A DNA stretch of 64,000 nucleotides from Opitutales bacterium (GTDB lineage: Bacteria > Verrucomicrobiota > Verrucomicrobiia > Opitutales > Seribacteraceae). The DNA is taken from contig JAOFTV010000004.1 of NCBI GenBank assembly GCA_028045305.1, positions 1 to 64,000 on the forward strand, in the 5' to 3' direction. Every line of letters starts with the position of its first letter. The stretch's first letter is position 1. Shown in pieces: positions 56,487-64,000 of the stretch. The notes under the pieces are model-generated. The model had not been told where the DNA came from. It ran no database searches and worked only from the letters and a program-made list of their open reading frames with translations. A program made the translations under genes and the position numbers.

Positions 56487-58232
56487 ATGCGCATTCTTGC
56501 CGCATTTGACAAATTTAAAGATTCCTTTTCTGCAGAAAAGGCTTGCGAAATCGTTGGGCAAGCTTCTTTGGAAATCGATTTTCAAAGTGAAGTTACGCCA
56601 TGTCCGCTTACCGATGGAGGTGAGGGATTTGTCTCGATACTAGGATCGTGTGTAAAAGGAGACTTTATAGATCGTATTGCACGCGACTCCCTTGGTGTAG
56701 GTAAGCAAGTTTCCTTTTCGATTGTCAACATTTCCGAGCTTTCAAAAGATGTCCGAAATTCGCTCGAACTTCCAGAAACTGGCAAATTAGCAATTTTAGA
56801 AATGGCATCTGTGTGTGGATTACAGGACCTTGACTTGGCTCAAAGAGATCCGTGGAAAACCTCAACTATGGGGATTGGAGATTTACTTTTATCATCCAAG
56901 GATTGTGGTGCGGATTTTATCCTTCTGGGAATTGGCGGGAGTTCAACCAACGATATGGGTATTGGTGCACTAACATCTCTGGGGCTAAAAGTTACAGATA
57001 AGAAGGGGGGTGAGGTGTTACTACCTTCACCCGAATTCTGGAATGAAGTCAGTAAGATTGAGGTAACTAAAATGAAATCACTCCCACCTATTCTTATTGC
57101 TTGCGATGTAGATAATACTCTTCTTGGACCAGCAGGAGCTACTCATCAGTTTGGTCCTCAAAAAGGGTTAATTAATGATAGGGCAGAGGAATTGGAGGAA
57201 CAAATGGTTAAAATGACAGCTAGACTTTCCCATTGTTTCCCCAAAGCACCTCTTAAAACTAAAGATCCAGGATCTGGAGCAGCGGGTGGTATTGGATATG
57301 GGTTGTCACTTGCCTATGATGTGAAATTTGTTAGAGGGTTTGAACTGGTCTCAAAGTGGCTAAATATTGAGCAAGCCGTTACTCGATCAGATTTGGTTCT
57401 TTGTGGAGAAGGCAGGTTTGATCAAACTTCACTGGGTGGAAAAGGACCTTTCGAGATTCTTCGATTGGCACAAAAGCATAAAAAGCCAACGGTTTTAGTC
57501 TGCGGTTCTATTGAGACTGAAATAATTGAACAGCTAAAAAGTTCTTTTCCACTTTTGTCCTGTTCAGTTTTAGCTGACCCTAGTGTGAAACTTGAACAAA
57601 ATCTTCTCCAAGGTCCTGATACATTTCTCCGAGTCTGTAAAGACGAGATCAGATTTGCTAAAGAGAATCTCAAAGTGAATTTTTCTGATGAGAGAGATCT
57701 TAAATTTAAGAGGATTCGTAGATTAAAAAAACTTTTACGACCTTTGCCAAGAAGATCGAACATCCACAAATATCCTGTATTGAAATGGTTTGCTGATACT
57801 GCATATAGAAGATCTTATCTTTGGTCCTTCAAGGGCAAGGAGGTTCGTTCTGCTTTATTTTTTGGAATTTGGATATCTATGCTACCCATAGTTGGTATAC
57901 AAATGCTTGTAGTCTTTTTCTTTGCATTGTTAGTCCGGGCTAATTTACCTATTATTGTGGCATTGCAATGGATTTCTAATCCCCTAACCATGGGTCCAAT
58001 TTATTTTGCTGATTATAAAATTGGAATGACTTTGATCGAGTTGATGAATCTTGATTATCCAGGTAACAGATTATTAAGTTCAGATTACGATTGGGCTCAA
58101 TTTTCCTACAGAGAACTACTGCGGTTGTTAGATACTTTTCCTCCGATGCTTGTGGGGGGGTCAGTTTTGGGCATTTCCCTGGGAGTTATTGCAGTCTTCC
58201 TTTACAAACTTTTTAGTAAGATTTACAAATAA
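56487..58232 (+). CDS. Glycerate kinase fused to a DUF2062 membrane domain
   Basis: A 581-residue single-frame fusion. Residues about 1-390 are a GlxK/GckA-type glycerate 2-kinase: FDKFKDSFSA, PLTDGGEGFVSIL, GIGGSSTNDMGIG, DPGSGAAGGIGYG and GEGRFDQTS. After a basic linker, residues about 400-581 form a DUF2062 domain with GIWISMLPIVGIQ and WISNPLTMGPIY plus three or four membrane helices. I know of no function for this pairing. The kinase makes phosphoglycerate in glyoxylate/serine metabolism, while DUF2062 is an uncharacterised membrane domain often near envelope genes. NamZ starts 4 bp downstream. Confidence 0.88.
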   Translation: MRILAAFDKFKDSFSAEKACEIVGQASLEIDFQSEVTPCPLTDGGEGFVSILGSCVKGDFIDRIARDSLGVGKQVSFSIVNISELSKDVRNSLELPETGKLAILEMASVCGLQDLDLAQRDPWKTSTMGIGDLLLSSKDCGADFILLGIGGSSTNDMGIGALTSLGLKVTDKKGGEVLLPSPEFWNEVSKIEVTKMKSLPPILIACDVDNTLLGPAGATHQFGPQKGLINDRAEELEEQMVKMTARLSHCFPKAPLKTKDPGSGAAGGIGYGLSLAYDVKFVRGFELVSKWLNIEQAVTRSDLVLCGEGRFDQTSLGGKGPFEILRLAQKHKKPTVLVCGSIETEIIEQLKSSFPLLSCSVLADPSVKLEQNLLQGPDTFLRVCKDEIRFAKENLKVNFSDERDLKFKRIRRLKKLLRPLPRRSNIHKYPVLKWFADTAYRRSYLWSFKGKEVRSALFFGIWISMLPIVGIQMLVVFFFALLVRANLPIIVALQWISNPLTMGPIYFADYKIGMTLIELMNLDYPGNRLLSSDYDWAQFSYRELLRLLDTFPPMLVGGSVLGISLGVIAVFLYKLFSKIYK

Positions 58233-58236
58233 TCTC

Positions 58237-59526
58237 ATGCTGGCAAAACCCGATGCCTATTACTGGGCTACTCTTATAAATTGTAAGGTCTTAAATTCCA
58301 TTACTTTTGGAGCTTTTCTTTTGATTCCCTGCCTGTCTGTTTTAGCAAATATTGAGATTGGAATTGATCATCTTGAATCTACGAAGTTTGAAGTTCTTCA
58401 CGAAAAAAAGGTTGGTTTACTCACCCATCCTGCAGGGAAAAATGCTAATGGAATCAGCACAGTCATGATTCTTAAGAAAGCTTCACAAGTTAATCTTGTC
58501 TCACTTTTTGGACCAGAGCATGGAATTTATGGTGACGAAAAGGCTTCTGTTCCTGTAGATGACAAAATTGATCATCGTACTGGATTGCCTGTTTATTCCT
58601 TGTATGGAAAATTTCGTAAACCTACGAAGGAGATGCTAGCCAATTTGGATTGCTTGGTGATTGACCTACAGGATGTTGGGGTTCGTTGCTACACCTATAT
58701 AAGTTGTATGAAATATGCGATGGAAGCTTGTTTTGAAAACGGAGTTGAAGTCATTGTATTGGATAGACCGAACCCGCTAGGAGGCAATAAGGTAGCGGGT
58801 CCGATGATTGACCTGGAGTGGATAAGCTATGTGGGGGCATTTCCTATGCCTTTTGTTCACGGATTGACTATAGCAGAGATAGCACTCTGGTCCAAGCAAG
58901 TACGCGGAATTTTGAATATTGATGATAAAATTCGTAAAAAGGGTAAACTTACCCTTGTACCGATGAAGGGTTGGAACCGTGCAATGACTTGGCCTTCTTC
59001 AGGTTTGAAGTGGCATCCTACTTCGCCCAACATTCCCCACCTTGACTCAGTAGCGGGTTATCCTATGACTGGACTTGGTGCACAACTTGGCAATTTTAAG
59101 CATGGGATTGGAACCAAGCATCCCTTTCGTTTCCTTACATTCAAAGGTAAAACTGCCGAGGAATTAAAGATGGCTCTACAGAGCCTTAAACTACCTGGAT
59201 TGGATTACAGGATTATGACTTTGGATAATCCGTCCGGGCGAAAAGAAGAAGGCATTTATTTGATTATATCAGATTGGCAAAACTGGCAACCGACGGCATT
59301 GGCTTTTGCTATGATGCAGTTAACTGCCCGTTGGCAAGATCCTAATCCATTTTTGGCAGCTAAGGAGAGTGAGGCTACTCTTTTTAACAAGCATGTTGGA
59401 TCGAGTGATTGGTGGAACTATTTGGTCAGTGCAGGAAGGACTGTTGACCCAAGTCCCTTTCTTGAAAAATGGAAAATTCAAGTCAGTGAATTCAGAAAAC
59501 AGACCAAGCCATTTTTGCTGTATTAA
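58237..59526 (+). CDS. NamZ/DUF1343-family exo-beta-N-acetylmuramidase
   Basis: A 429-residue secreted or membrane-anchored protein with an N-terminal hydrophobic segment (about 17-38). The DUF1343 core shows KVGLLTHPAGKNANG, SLFGPEHGIYG, VIDLQDVGVRCYTY, VIVLDRPNPLGG and PFVHGLTIAE. A characterised Bacillus member (NamZ) releases MurNAc from peptidoglycan ends, so a wall-turnover role is likely. ATG at 58237 was chosen because the upstream frame overlaps the DUF2062 fusion. It ends the operon that contains rodA. Confidence 0.9.
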   Translation: MLAKPDAYYWATLINCKVLNSITFGAFLLIPCLSVLANIEIGIDHLESTKFEVLHEKKVGLLTHPAGKNANGISTVMILKKASQVNLVSLFGPEHGIYGDEKASVPVDDKIDHRTGLPVYSLYGKFRKPTKEMLANLDCLVIDLQDVGVRCYTYISCMKYAMEACFENGVEVIVLDRPNPLGGNKVAGPMIDLEWISYVGAFPMPFVHGLTIAEIALWSKQVRGILNIDDKIRKKGKLTLVPMKGWNRAMTWPSSGLKWHPTSPNIPHLDSVAGYPMTGLGAQLGNFKHGIGTKHPFRFLTFKGKTAEELKMALQSLKLPGLDYRIMTLDNPSGRKEEGIYLIISDWQNWQPTALAFAMMQLTARWQDPNPFLAAKESEATLFNKHVGSSDWWNYLVSAGRTVDPSPFLEKWKIQVSEFRKQTKPFLLY

Positions 59527-59534
59527 TATCCAAG

Positions 59535-60008
59535 CTATCGAGACAGATCGTCTTGTGTAAGAATGCGAACCTGATGAGACCGTAAGACGTCCTCGGCAAT
59601 ATCTTCATCCTCCATAGCCATGGCGAGTACGGGCCGGCCATTGGGTTGATGCATGAAAGAGTATATGTAATGAATATTTATTTCCGCACGAAGTAAAGAT
59701 TGAGTAACTTTGAAAAGAGAAGAGGTATCATCAAGCTCAACTGCTAGGATTAATCTTTCCGTAAAGCTAATGGATTGTCCCTTTAGAAAACGAGCTAAAT
59801 CTTTTGGACAGTTGGTAATTAAACGAATTACTGCAGTGTCCGTAGTATCAGAAACCGAGAGTGCCAGAATATGAATATCCTCTTCCTTAAGCATCGAAAC
59901 GAAGTCATTTAACCAGCCAACTTTGTGCTCGGCGTATATAACGAATTGCCGGATAGGCTCTTTGCCTGGGTTGCGGAGGGTTGAAGAACCTTCATTTGAA
60001 TCGATCAT
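59535..60008 (-). CDS. Tandem ACT-domain protein
   Basis: A 157-residue protein with two ACT-like modules: VIYAEHKVGWLNDFVSMLKEEDIHI with SDTTDTAVIRLIT, then LAVELDDTSSLFKVTQSLLRAEINI. It has no catalytic domain. Free-standing ACT pairs bind amino acids or similar small molecules and may act as sensors or partner subunits. It is transcribed toward the NamZ gene and is divergent from the Sel1-repeat gene. Confidence 0.82.
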   Translation of the reverse strand: MIDSNEGSSTLRNPGKEPIRQFVIYAEHKVGWLNDFVSMLKEEDIHILALSVSDTTDTAVIRLITNCPKDLARFLKGQSISFTERLILAVELDDTSSLFKVTQSLLRAEINIHYIYSFMHQPNGRPVLAMAMEDEDIAEDVLRSHQVRILTQDDLSR

Positions 60009-60108
60009 GATACAAAAGGGGGAGGTGGTATTTTCATTTCTATTATAAAGGAATGAGCGCTTGCCTCGTTACAAGACTCTTGAGAAGATTAATAATATTA
60101 CGCTAATT

Positions 60109-61551
60109 ATGCTGAAATACACTCTCTACCTTCTACCGATTTTTCTCTTTTATCAAGTCCTTATTGGAAGCCAAGGTTTCAAATGGATCGAAACGAGTTT
60201 GAGTGATCTTGAGCAATCGGCAAAAGATGGAGATCCTTATGCTCAAGGTTTTTTAGCACTTTGTCATATCCATGGAGATAAAGGACTTACTATTTCCCAT
60301 GTGGAGGCTCAATATTTTGCTCAACAGTCTGCGAGCAAGGGGCATTGGTTGGGTGATTTTGTACTTGGCTATCTTTATACCCAGCCACCTATCGGACCTG
60401 ATCAAAAAAAATTAGTTCAGCATTATTTAAAGGCATTTCGTGAAACAGATGGTAAACTAATTAAGCTGGCGGCACAGAATGATCCAATTGCCTTGTATGT
60501 ACTTGGTGAAATTTTTACCAAGAATGAACTGTCTCCTTATATAACATCAGATATCGAAATGGCAGCTCAATATTACGCAATCTCTGCTCGATCAGGATAC
60601 CCCCCAGCCTGCCTTCAATCTGCATTAATTCAAATTCATGGTGTAACGGGCTTGATTAATGAAGACACTGATCTTTTACAAAAAAAAGGAATCGATTTAC
60701 TTAACCTTGCAATTGAAAAAAAATTACCAGCCGCTCATCACTTCTTAGCACGATGCTATTTGGAAGGTAGTGGTGTGGATCTTGATATGGAAATGGCATT
60801 AATTCATTTTCAAGCCGCTTCGGATCGGAATTTTGGTCTTTCTCAACTAGCTTTAGCAACTTTTTTTGAGCAAGGTTTAACTGGTGCTGTTGATCTGGAA
60901 AAAGCACTAAACTATGCAAAAAAAGCCCAAGAAAAAGGCGTATTAGGTGCTCAAGAAAAAATTTCTCAACTCGAAGCTCTCTTGTCACCCAATGCATCTT
61001 TAGACTTCACCAAAAGTTCTGTAGATAAAAATCAGAACCTTTCGATGAAATCCAATAAAAGTAAAAGTTACGATAATGAAATTATTGAAAGTGTCCCTTT
61101 AAGTGATGTGGTTCAATCAAAGTATCATCAATCATCCCCCTTGATCTTACCTTCTCCTTATTCAAAACAAACAGAAAATCATTTGCCTGACAATGAACCA
61201 GAGACACTCCCAATTCCTGATAAACCTGAAAAATCTACGCTAAAGGAATCCGGAATTATCCTTGATTCTCAACTTAATAAAAACTCATCCAGTTTAACCG
61301 CAGAAGGCAAAAGGTTATATTGGAGTAAAGGTGGCGAAAGTTCTCTTGTGGAGGCTAGCAAAGTTTTTCGACTATCTGCTGAAATAGGTGACGGGGAAGC
61401 AGCTCGATATTTAGGATTGATGTATTTGCAGGGAAAAGGCGTCAAAAAAGATGCTTCTGAGGCAATGAAGTGGTTTAAATTAGCGTCAGAACGCGGAGAT
61501 GTTATGGCTAAGAGAAACCTTGATTCTTTAAAAAGGATTATTCGACAATAG
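60109..61551 (+). CDS. Secreted Sel1-repeat protein
   Basis: A 480-residue protein with an N-terminal signal sequence and at least five Sel1-like repeats. The repeats begin at DGDPYAQGFLALCHIHGD and recur as NDPIALYVLGEIF, KLPAAHHFLARCYLEGSGVD, LSQLALATFFEQG and, at the C-terminus, GDGEAARYLGLMYLQGKGVKKD. A low-complexity Ser/Lys/Pro-rich linker of about 120 residues separates the last repeat. Such proteins are adaptors in envelope or signalling complexes, with partner unknown. I chose the ATG at 60109 because the longer frame begins with a TTG. Confidence 0.82.
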   Translation: MLKYTLYLLPIFLFYQVLIGSQGFKWIETSLSDLEQSAKDGDPYAQGFLALCHIHGDKGLTISHVEAQYFAQQSASKGHWLGDFVLGYLYTQPPIGPDQKKLVQHYLKAFRETDGKLIKLAAQNDPIALYVLGEIFTKNELSPYITSDIEMAAQYYAISARSGYPPACLQSALIQIHGVTGLINEDTDLLQKKGIDLLNLAIEKKLPAAHHFLARCYLEGSGVDLDMEMALIHFQAASDRNFGLSQLALATFFEQGLTGAVDLEKALNYAKKAQEKGVLGAQEKISQLEALLSPNASLDFTKSSVDKNQNLSMKSNKSKSYDNEIIESVPLSDVVQSKYHQSSPLILPSPYSKQTENHLPDNEPETLPIPDKPEKSTLKESGIILDSQLNKNSSSLTAEGKRLYWSKGGESSLVEASKVFRLSAEIGDGEAARYLGLMYLQGKGVKKDASEAMKWFKLASERGDVMAKRNLDSLKRIIRQ

Positions 61552-61612
61552 TTTTTTAAGTTTTTAAAGGTTTACTTGCTGCCAATAAACAATTTACTAG
61601 GTTTTCCATTAT

Positions 61613-61705
61613 GGAGAGATGGCAGAGTGGTCGAATGCGCTGGTTTGCTAAACCGGTGAGGAACTAATCGTTCCTCCACGGGTTCGAATCCCGTTCTCTC
61701 CGCCA
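61613..61705 (+). tRNA. tRNA-Ser (anticodon GCT)
   Basis: Acceptor GGAGAGA pairs with TCTCTCC, the anticodon loop TTGCTAA on stem CTGGT/ACCGG gives GCT, a long variable arm (GAGGAAC..GTTCCTC) identifies a class II tRNA, and the T arm is CGGG-TTCGAAT-CCCG. The discriminator is G and CCA is encoded. Confidence 0.97.
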
Positions 61706-61715
61706 TATTTTATAC

Positions 61716-62126
61716 GTGAAATTTCTTTTGCACCCAAGTATCTTAAAATTCAGCCTTTTGGGCTTAGTTATTGCTTTTAGTGGTTGTCGTAAACAAGTTT
61801 ATTTGGAGCAGGATACTTCCTCTGTGGGTCTTGTGGGATCAAGGACAAATGTTAATGGTCCAGTTTATCAAAAGTCCAACCTCGAACTTTTAATCCTAGG
61901 TAAAAATCGCTGGGAGGTTATAGATCTTTTAGGCGAACCAAATGGAAAGTCATTAAACTTGAAAAATGAACATGTTTGGGATTACAGGAAATCTGTAATC
62001 CATGATGAAACGGGCGAAATTTTCGATTGGACACTCATTACTGTCACTTTCACCGTTGGGAAATGCTCTTCGATAGAACTTAAGTACCAATCCCCTCCTT
62101 CTGTTTTAGTAGATCCTGGGTTTTGA
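61716..62126 (+). CDS. Small lipoprotein, possibly SmpA/OmlA-like
   Basis: A 136-residue protein with the lipoprotein signal VIAFSGC (Cys near 24). The later part, LGKNRWEVIDLLGEPNGKSLNLKNEHVWDYRKS, follows the pattern of SmpA/OmlA/BamE domains (helix, LGxP, then beta-hairpin), but the match is weak and I would not call it BamE. The GTG start lies only 10 bp after tRNA-Ser, so it may share the tRNA transcript. Confidence 0.65.
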   Translation: MKFLLHPSILKFSLLGLVIAFSGCRKQVYLEQDTSSVGLVGSRTNVNGPVYQKSNLELLILGKNRWEVIDLLGEPNGKSLNLKNEHVWDYRKSVIHDETGEIFDWTLITVTFTVGKCSSIELKYQSPPSVLVDPGF

Positions 62127-62166
62127 GAGCCTCTAGGTTGGCAGTAACAACCTAAATGCTGGAAGA

Positions 62167-62775
62167 TTACCGTGGAAGTCTGATAATTGAAATACCGTTG
62201 CTCTTGGAGTCGAAGGAAATTGGCCTACCCGAGGCATCTTTAATGGAAAGTAAGTTTCCGGAAGAACAAGTAACAATCAGGGCATTTTTATCGTAGATAT
62301 ATGAAGTCTCCCCATTTTTCATTTTTAACCAATCTAATTCATTTCCGTCTTTATCCTGGACTAAGGCCCAAAGTTCACCGTTAGCGTGCAAGGTAAACCT
62401 GGAGGTGCTAGCGGAGGTATGCTTTGGGGTAATTGGTCGAAGAGATTGATTTTGAGTTGATGAAAATGGTGGTTGGGATTTAGGGGGAATATAATCAAAT
62501 GCTTCAACTTGCTCATAGGTTTTTGGTTGGGAGGCAATTTGATTTGGTGCAAGAGAATTTGTTTGAACAGGAGTTGGGTGAATTTGCTGGTTCTGTCCAT
62601 TGTATTGAGCATTTCCCTCAGGCTTTTCTAATGTTGTTGGAAAACTGGGGTAAGGAGGAGGAGCATCTGGGATAACAGTTGGTCCCCGAGATATGCAACA
62701 CGAGAATCCAAACGTCAGAATTAATGTAAAAAGAGCTCTGGTTATTCGAAGTGTTCTTGAATAAGAATGGGTCAC
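62167..62775 (-). CDS. Lipoprotein with RodZ-like DUF4115 domain
   Basis: A 202-residue protein with the signal GFSCCIS (lipobox near residue 26), a Pro/Gln/Ser-rich linker (about 30-125) and a C-terminal beta domain (RFTLHANGELWALVQDKDG to the end) that resembles the DUF4115 module found at the C-terminus of RodZ. No helix-turn-helix or membrane domain of RodZ is present. The start is GTG at 62775. It is convergent with the SmpA-like gene. Function unknown, possibly envelope. Confidence 0.65.
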   Translation of the reverse strand: MTHSYSRTLRITRALFTLILTFGFSCCISRGPTVIPDAPPPYPSFPTTLEKPEGNAQYNGQNQQIHPTPVQTNSLAPNQIASQPKTYEQVEAFDYIPPKSQPPFSSTQNQSLRPITPKHTSASTSRFTLHANGELWALVQDKDGNELDWLKMKNGETSYIYDKNALIVTCSSGNLLSIKDASGRPISFDSKSNGISIIRLPR

Positions 62776-63079
62776 AGACTATTTGTTTTACTAGAAGAAT
62801 AGGTCTGAGCAATCGAAATCTTTTTATTTTAGATTTCTCAGTAATCAATTTTTTAGAAATGGAAATTAATAGTGCCATAAATTGTAAATTAATATGCAGT
62901 TTAATGTACAAAAGTAAGAATTTAGTTTTTTTTCTTGTAGTAAAAGATACACAAGCAATGAACTATTATCGTGCAAATGCACATTTTAACTCTTCCAGTT
63001 TGGGCAAAACTGGAGGAGTTTTTTTTGTAGATCATTTAGTCTGCTTGCTAGTTTTGTTTGTACCAAGTAGAAATTTGGA
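62776..63079 (+). other. 304-bp spacer holding a candidate small RNA
   Basis: No convincing gene lies here; the open frame crossing it shows no family features. It contains the palindrome GTGCAAATGCAC (62971-62982) and a strong terminator at 62989-63026 on the plus strand without an upstream plus-strand gene. A short transcript ending at that terminator would explain it. Confidence 0.4.
62989..63026 (+). terminator. Rho-independent terminator
   Basis: ACTCTTCCAGTTT pairs with AAACTGGAGGAGT (one T-G wobble) across a short loop, followed by eight T residues. It is oriented to the plus strand. The nearest plus-strand gene upstream ends at 62126, beyond the convergent gene 62167-62775. Confidence 0.8.
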
Positions 63080-63415
63080 ATGAAATATTTTACATTGCTA
63101 CTAATGCTTGGCGTTTTTGTTACAAGTCAATCTGATCTTTATGTTTTGTTCGGACAGTCATCCAGAAAGCAACTTAGCCCTCCTCCTCAGTTACCTGTGA
63201 ACATACCTCCACCGCCAAACTTTGGCAATGTGTCTTCCAAAAATGGTAGGTATCAGTTAATAAGTGCCGAGTATTACTCTCAGGATGCTAAGCCTTTTCT
63301 GTATAAAAGGTTGGTCAAAGTGGATACGGTAACTGGAAAGAGCTGGGTGCTTCAATCCGTTGGCGGTCCGGGAAAAGAGGTGAGAAGTTGGGTGCCGCTT
63401 GTAGGAGATAACTAA
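63080..63415 (+). CDS. Small secreted protein, unknown
   Basis: A 111-residue protein with a signal peptide (about 1-25), a Pro-rich stretch (SPPPQLPVNIPPPPN) and a small C-terminal domain (GRYQLISAEYYS.. LVKVDTVTGKSWVL) that reads like a short beta-domain. Family unknown. It starts 54 bp after the terminator at 62989-63026. Confidence 0.6.
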   Translation: MKYFTLLLMLGVFVTSQSDLYVLFGQSSRKQLSPPPQLPVNIPPPPNFGNVSSKNGRYQLISAEYYSQDAKPFLYKRLVKVDTVTGKSWVLQSVGGPGKEVRSWVPLVGDN

Positions 63416-63467
63416 GTTTTTCTACTGAGAGATTGTTTTACAAAATTGATATACAAATTTAACGCTC

Positions 63468-63986
63468 TTACTTCTTTTGTGTCGTGATTTGTTTAATCTT
63501 GGTTTCCAATCCACTAATTCTTCTAGAAAGTTTTTCATTTCTTAAGGAAAAATGACTAATTAGTAGAAGGATTCCAATGATTACAAGCAAAGCTTTGCCT
63601 ATTGGATATTCTTTCCAAGATTGATTCCAAACTAAGTGTAAAGCACTTGACCCGATAAAAAGAAAGGATGCTAATGTTCCCACATTTAACAATCCCCCTG
63701 CTATTCCCCGAGGGCGTTCCCTGCCCATAATATCGGAGTTATTAAGGAGCAGGAAGAAGGAAAGTAAGGCAAAGGGAAGGATCGCCAAACTTACAAAATA
63801 GGTTGGATCACTAATCCAGTTATTTTGACCAGACCATACGAACGGACCGATGGAGGCAAGTGCAAGTAGAAGGGATCCAGATTGAAAAGCTGCCCCTTTG
63901 TGAGGTTTCCCGAGAATTTCGCATAGGAGGTGACCATTAATAATCATCAGCACAACAATAGTCGAAAGGGATATCACAAATACCAT
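63468..63986 (-). CDS. Membrane protein, unknown, possibly cut at the right edge
   Basis: A protein of at least 172 residues with about five hydrophobic helices and a basic C-terminal coiled tail (RRISGLETKIKQITTQKK). The ATG at 63986 is the first in-window start, but the frame is open to the window edge (L-L-G-C before it), so the true start may lie outside. No family is recognised. Confidence 0.6.
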   Translation of the reverse strand: MVFVISLSTIVVLMIINGHLLCEILGKPHKGAAFQSGSLLLALASIGPFVWSGQNNWISDPTYFVSLAILPFALLSFFLLLNNSDIMGRERPRGIAGGLLNVGTLASFLFIGSSALHLVWNQSWKEYPIGKALLVIIGILLLISHFSLRNEKLSRRISGLETKIKQITTQKK

Positions 63987-64000
63987 GCAACCAAGCAGAT

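Noticed and set aside
62751-63083. A plus-strand open frame of 110 codons across the spacer
   Set aside because: It runs through the terminator stem-loop and T tract and has no recognisable domain or start signal.
1-64000. CRISPR arrays, transposases, integrases or phage genes
   Set aside because: No regularly spaced repeats and no proteins with such motifs were found on either strand.

Overview
The window reads as a piece of a Gram-negative, aerobic, probably marine bacterium of the Planctomycetota-Verrucomicrobiota group, most likely a Verrucomicrobiota of the Opitutae/Puniceicoccales kind. This placement is inference. It rests on secreted formylglycine sulfatases, a Tat-exported Gfo/Idh/MocA oxidoreductase, GTP-dependent PEP carboxykinase, a fused CobA-HemD, a NamZ/DUF1343 protein, many lipoproteins, and very few Shine-Dalgarno sequences ahead of start codons. 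No phage, transposon, integrase or CRISPR array is visible. The gene content is mostly chromosomal housekeeping with some accessory carbohydrate genes.

Layout. 1-5.5 kb holds carbohydrate and sulfated-glycan genes (SDR cut by the left edge, Tat oxidoreductase, two divergent sulfatases). 5.5-9.6 kb holds a deacetylase-family enzyme, carA and pckG. 9.6-18.3 kb is a respiratory block: a caa3-type cytochrome c oxidase operon on the minus strand (ctaB, ctaC with fused cytochrome c, ctaD, ctaE, ctaF, then ctaG), facing a SCO-family protein and a secreted protein with two HLHP motifs. 18.6-20.8 kb holds thyA-folA and an unknown secreted protein. 20.8-25.6 kb runs tRNA-Val, ilvN, ilvC, hemC, cobA-hemD, trpF. 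25.6-35.8 kb holds ffh, then serA, plsY, hom, lysC, thrC and a glycosyltransferase, with cimA convergent. 35.9-45.8 kb mixes an acyl-CoA/ACP ligase, tRNA-Lys, an M16 peptidase, an ArsC-like protein, an EboB-like TatD hydrolase, cysS and an SMP-30 lactonase. 46-59.5 kb is a sugar block (SDR, ribose-type ABC importer, xylulokinase) that runs by 4-bp overlaps into an OvoA-type methyltransferase, a small TPR-like protein and rodA, then RNase G, a glycerate kinase-DUF2062 fusion and NamZ. 59.5-64 kb is visibly more AT-rich and carries an ACT-domain protein, a Sel1-repeat protein, tRNA-Ser and several small secreted or lipid-anchored proteins of unknown function.

How genes may work together. hom-lysC-thrC with serA, cimA and ilvN-ilvC cover most of the aspartate/threonine, serine and branched-chain amino acid routes, with thrB and ilvB not here. 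hemC and cobA-hemD supply uroporphyrinogen III and precorrin-2. ctaB makes heme O for the oxidase, while SCO and CtaG help insert copper. The SDR, importer, kinase and lactonase look like a pentose or pentitol route. rodA, NamZ and possibly the DUF2062 fusion point to the cell envelope.

Nothing in the window is clearly a whole undescribed system. The best leads are the CBM5/12-like segment on the oxidase small subunit, the stand-alone ovothiol-type methyltransferase coupled to xylB and rodA, the glycerate kinase-DUF2062 fusion, the SCO/HLHP pair, tRNA-Val directly ahead of ilvN-ilvC, and a candidate small RNA ending at 63026.
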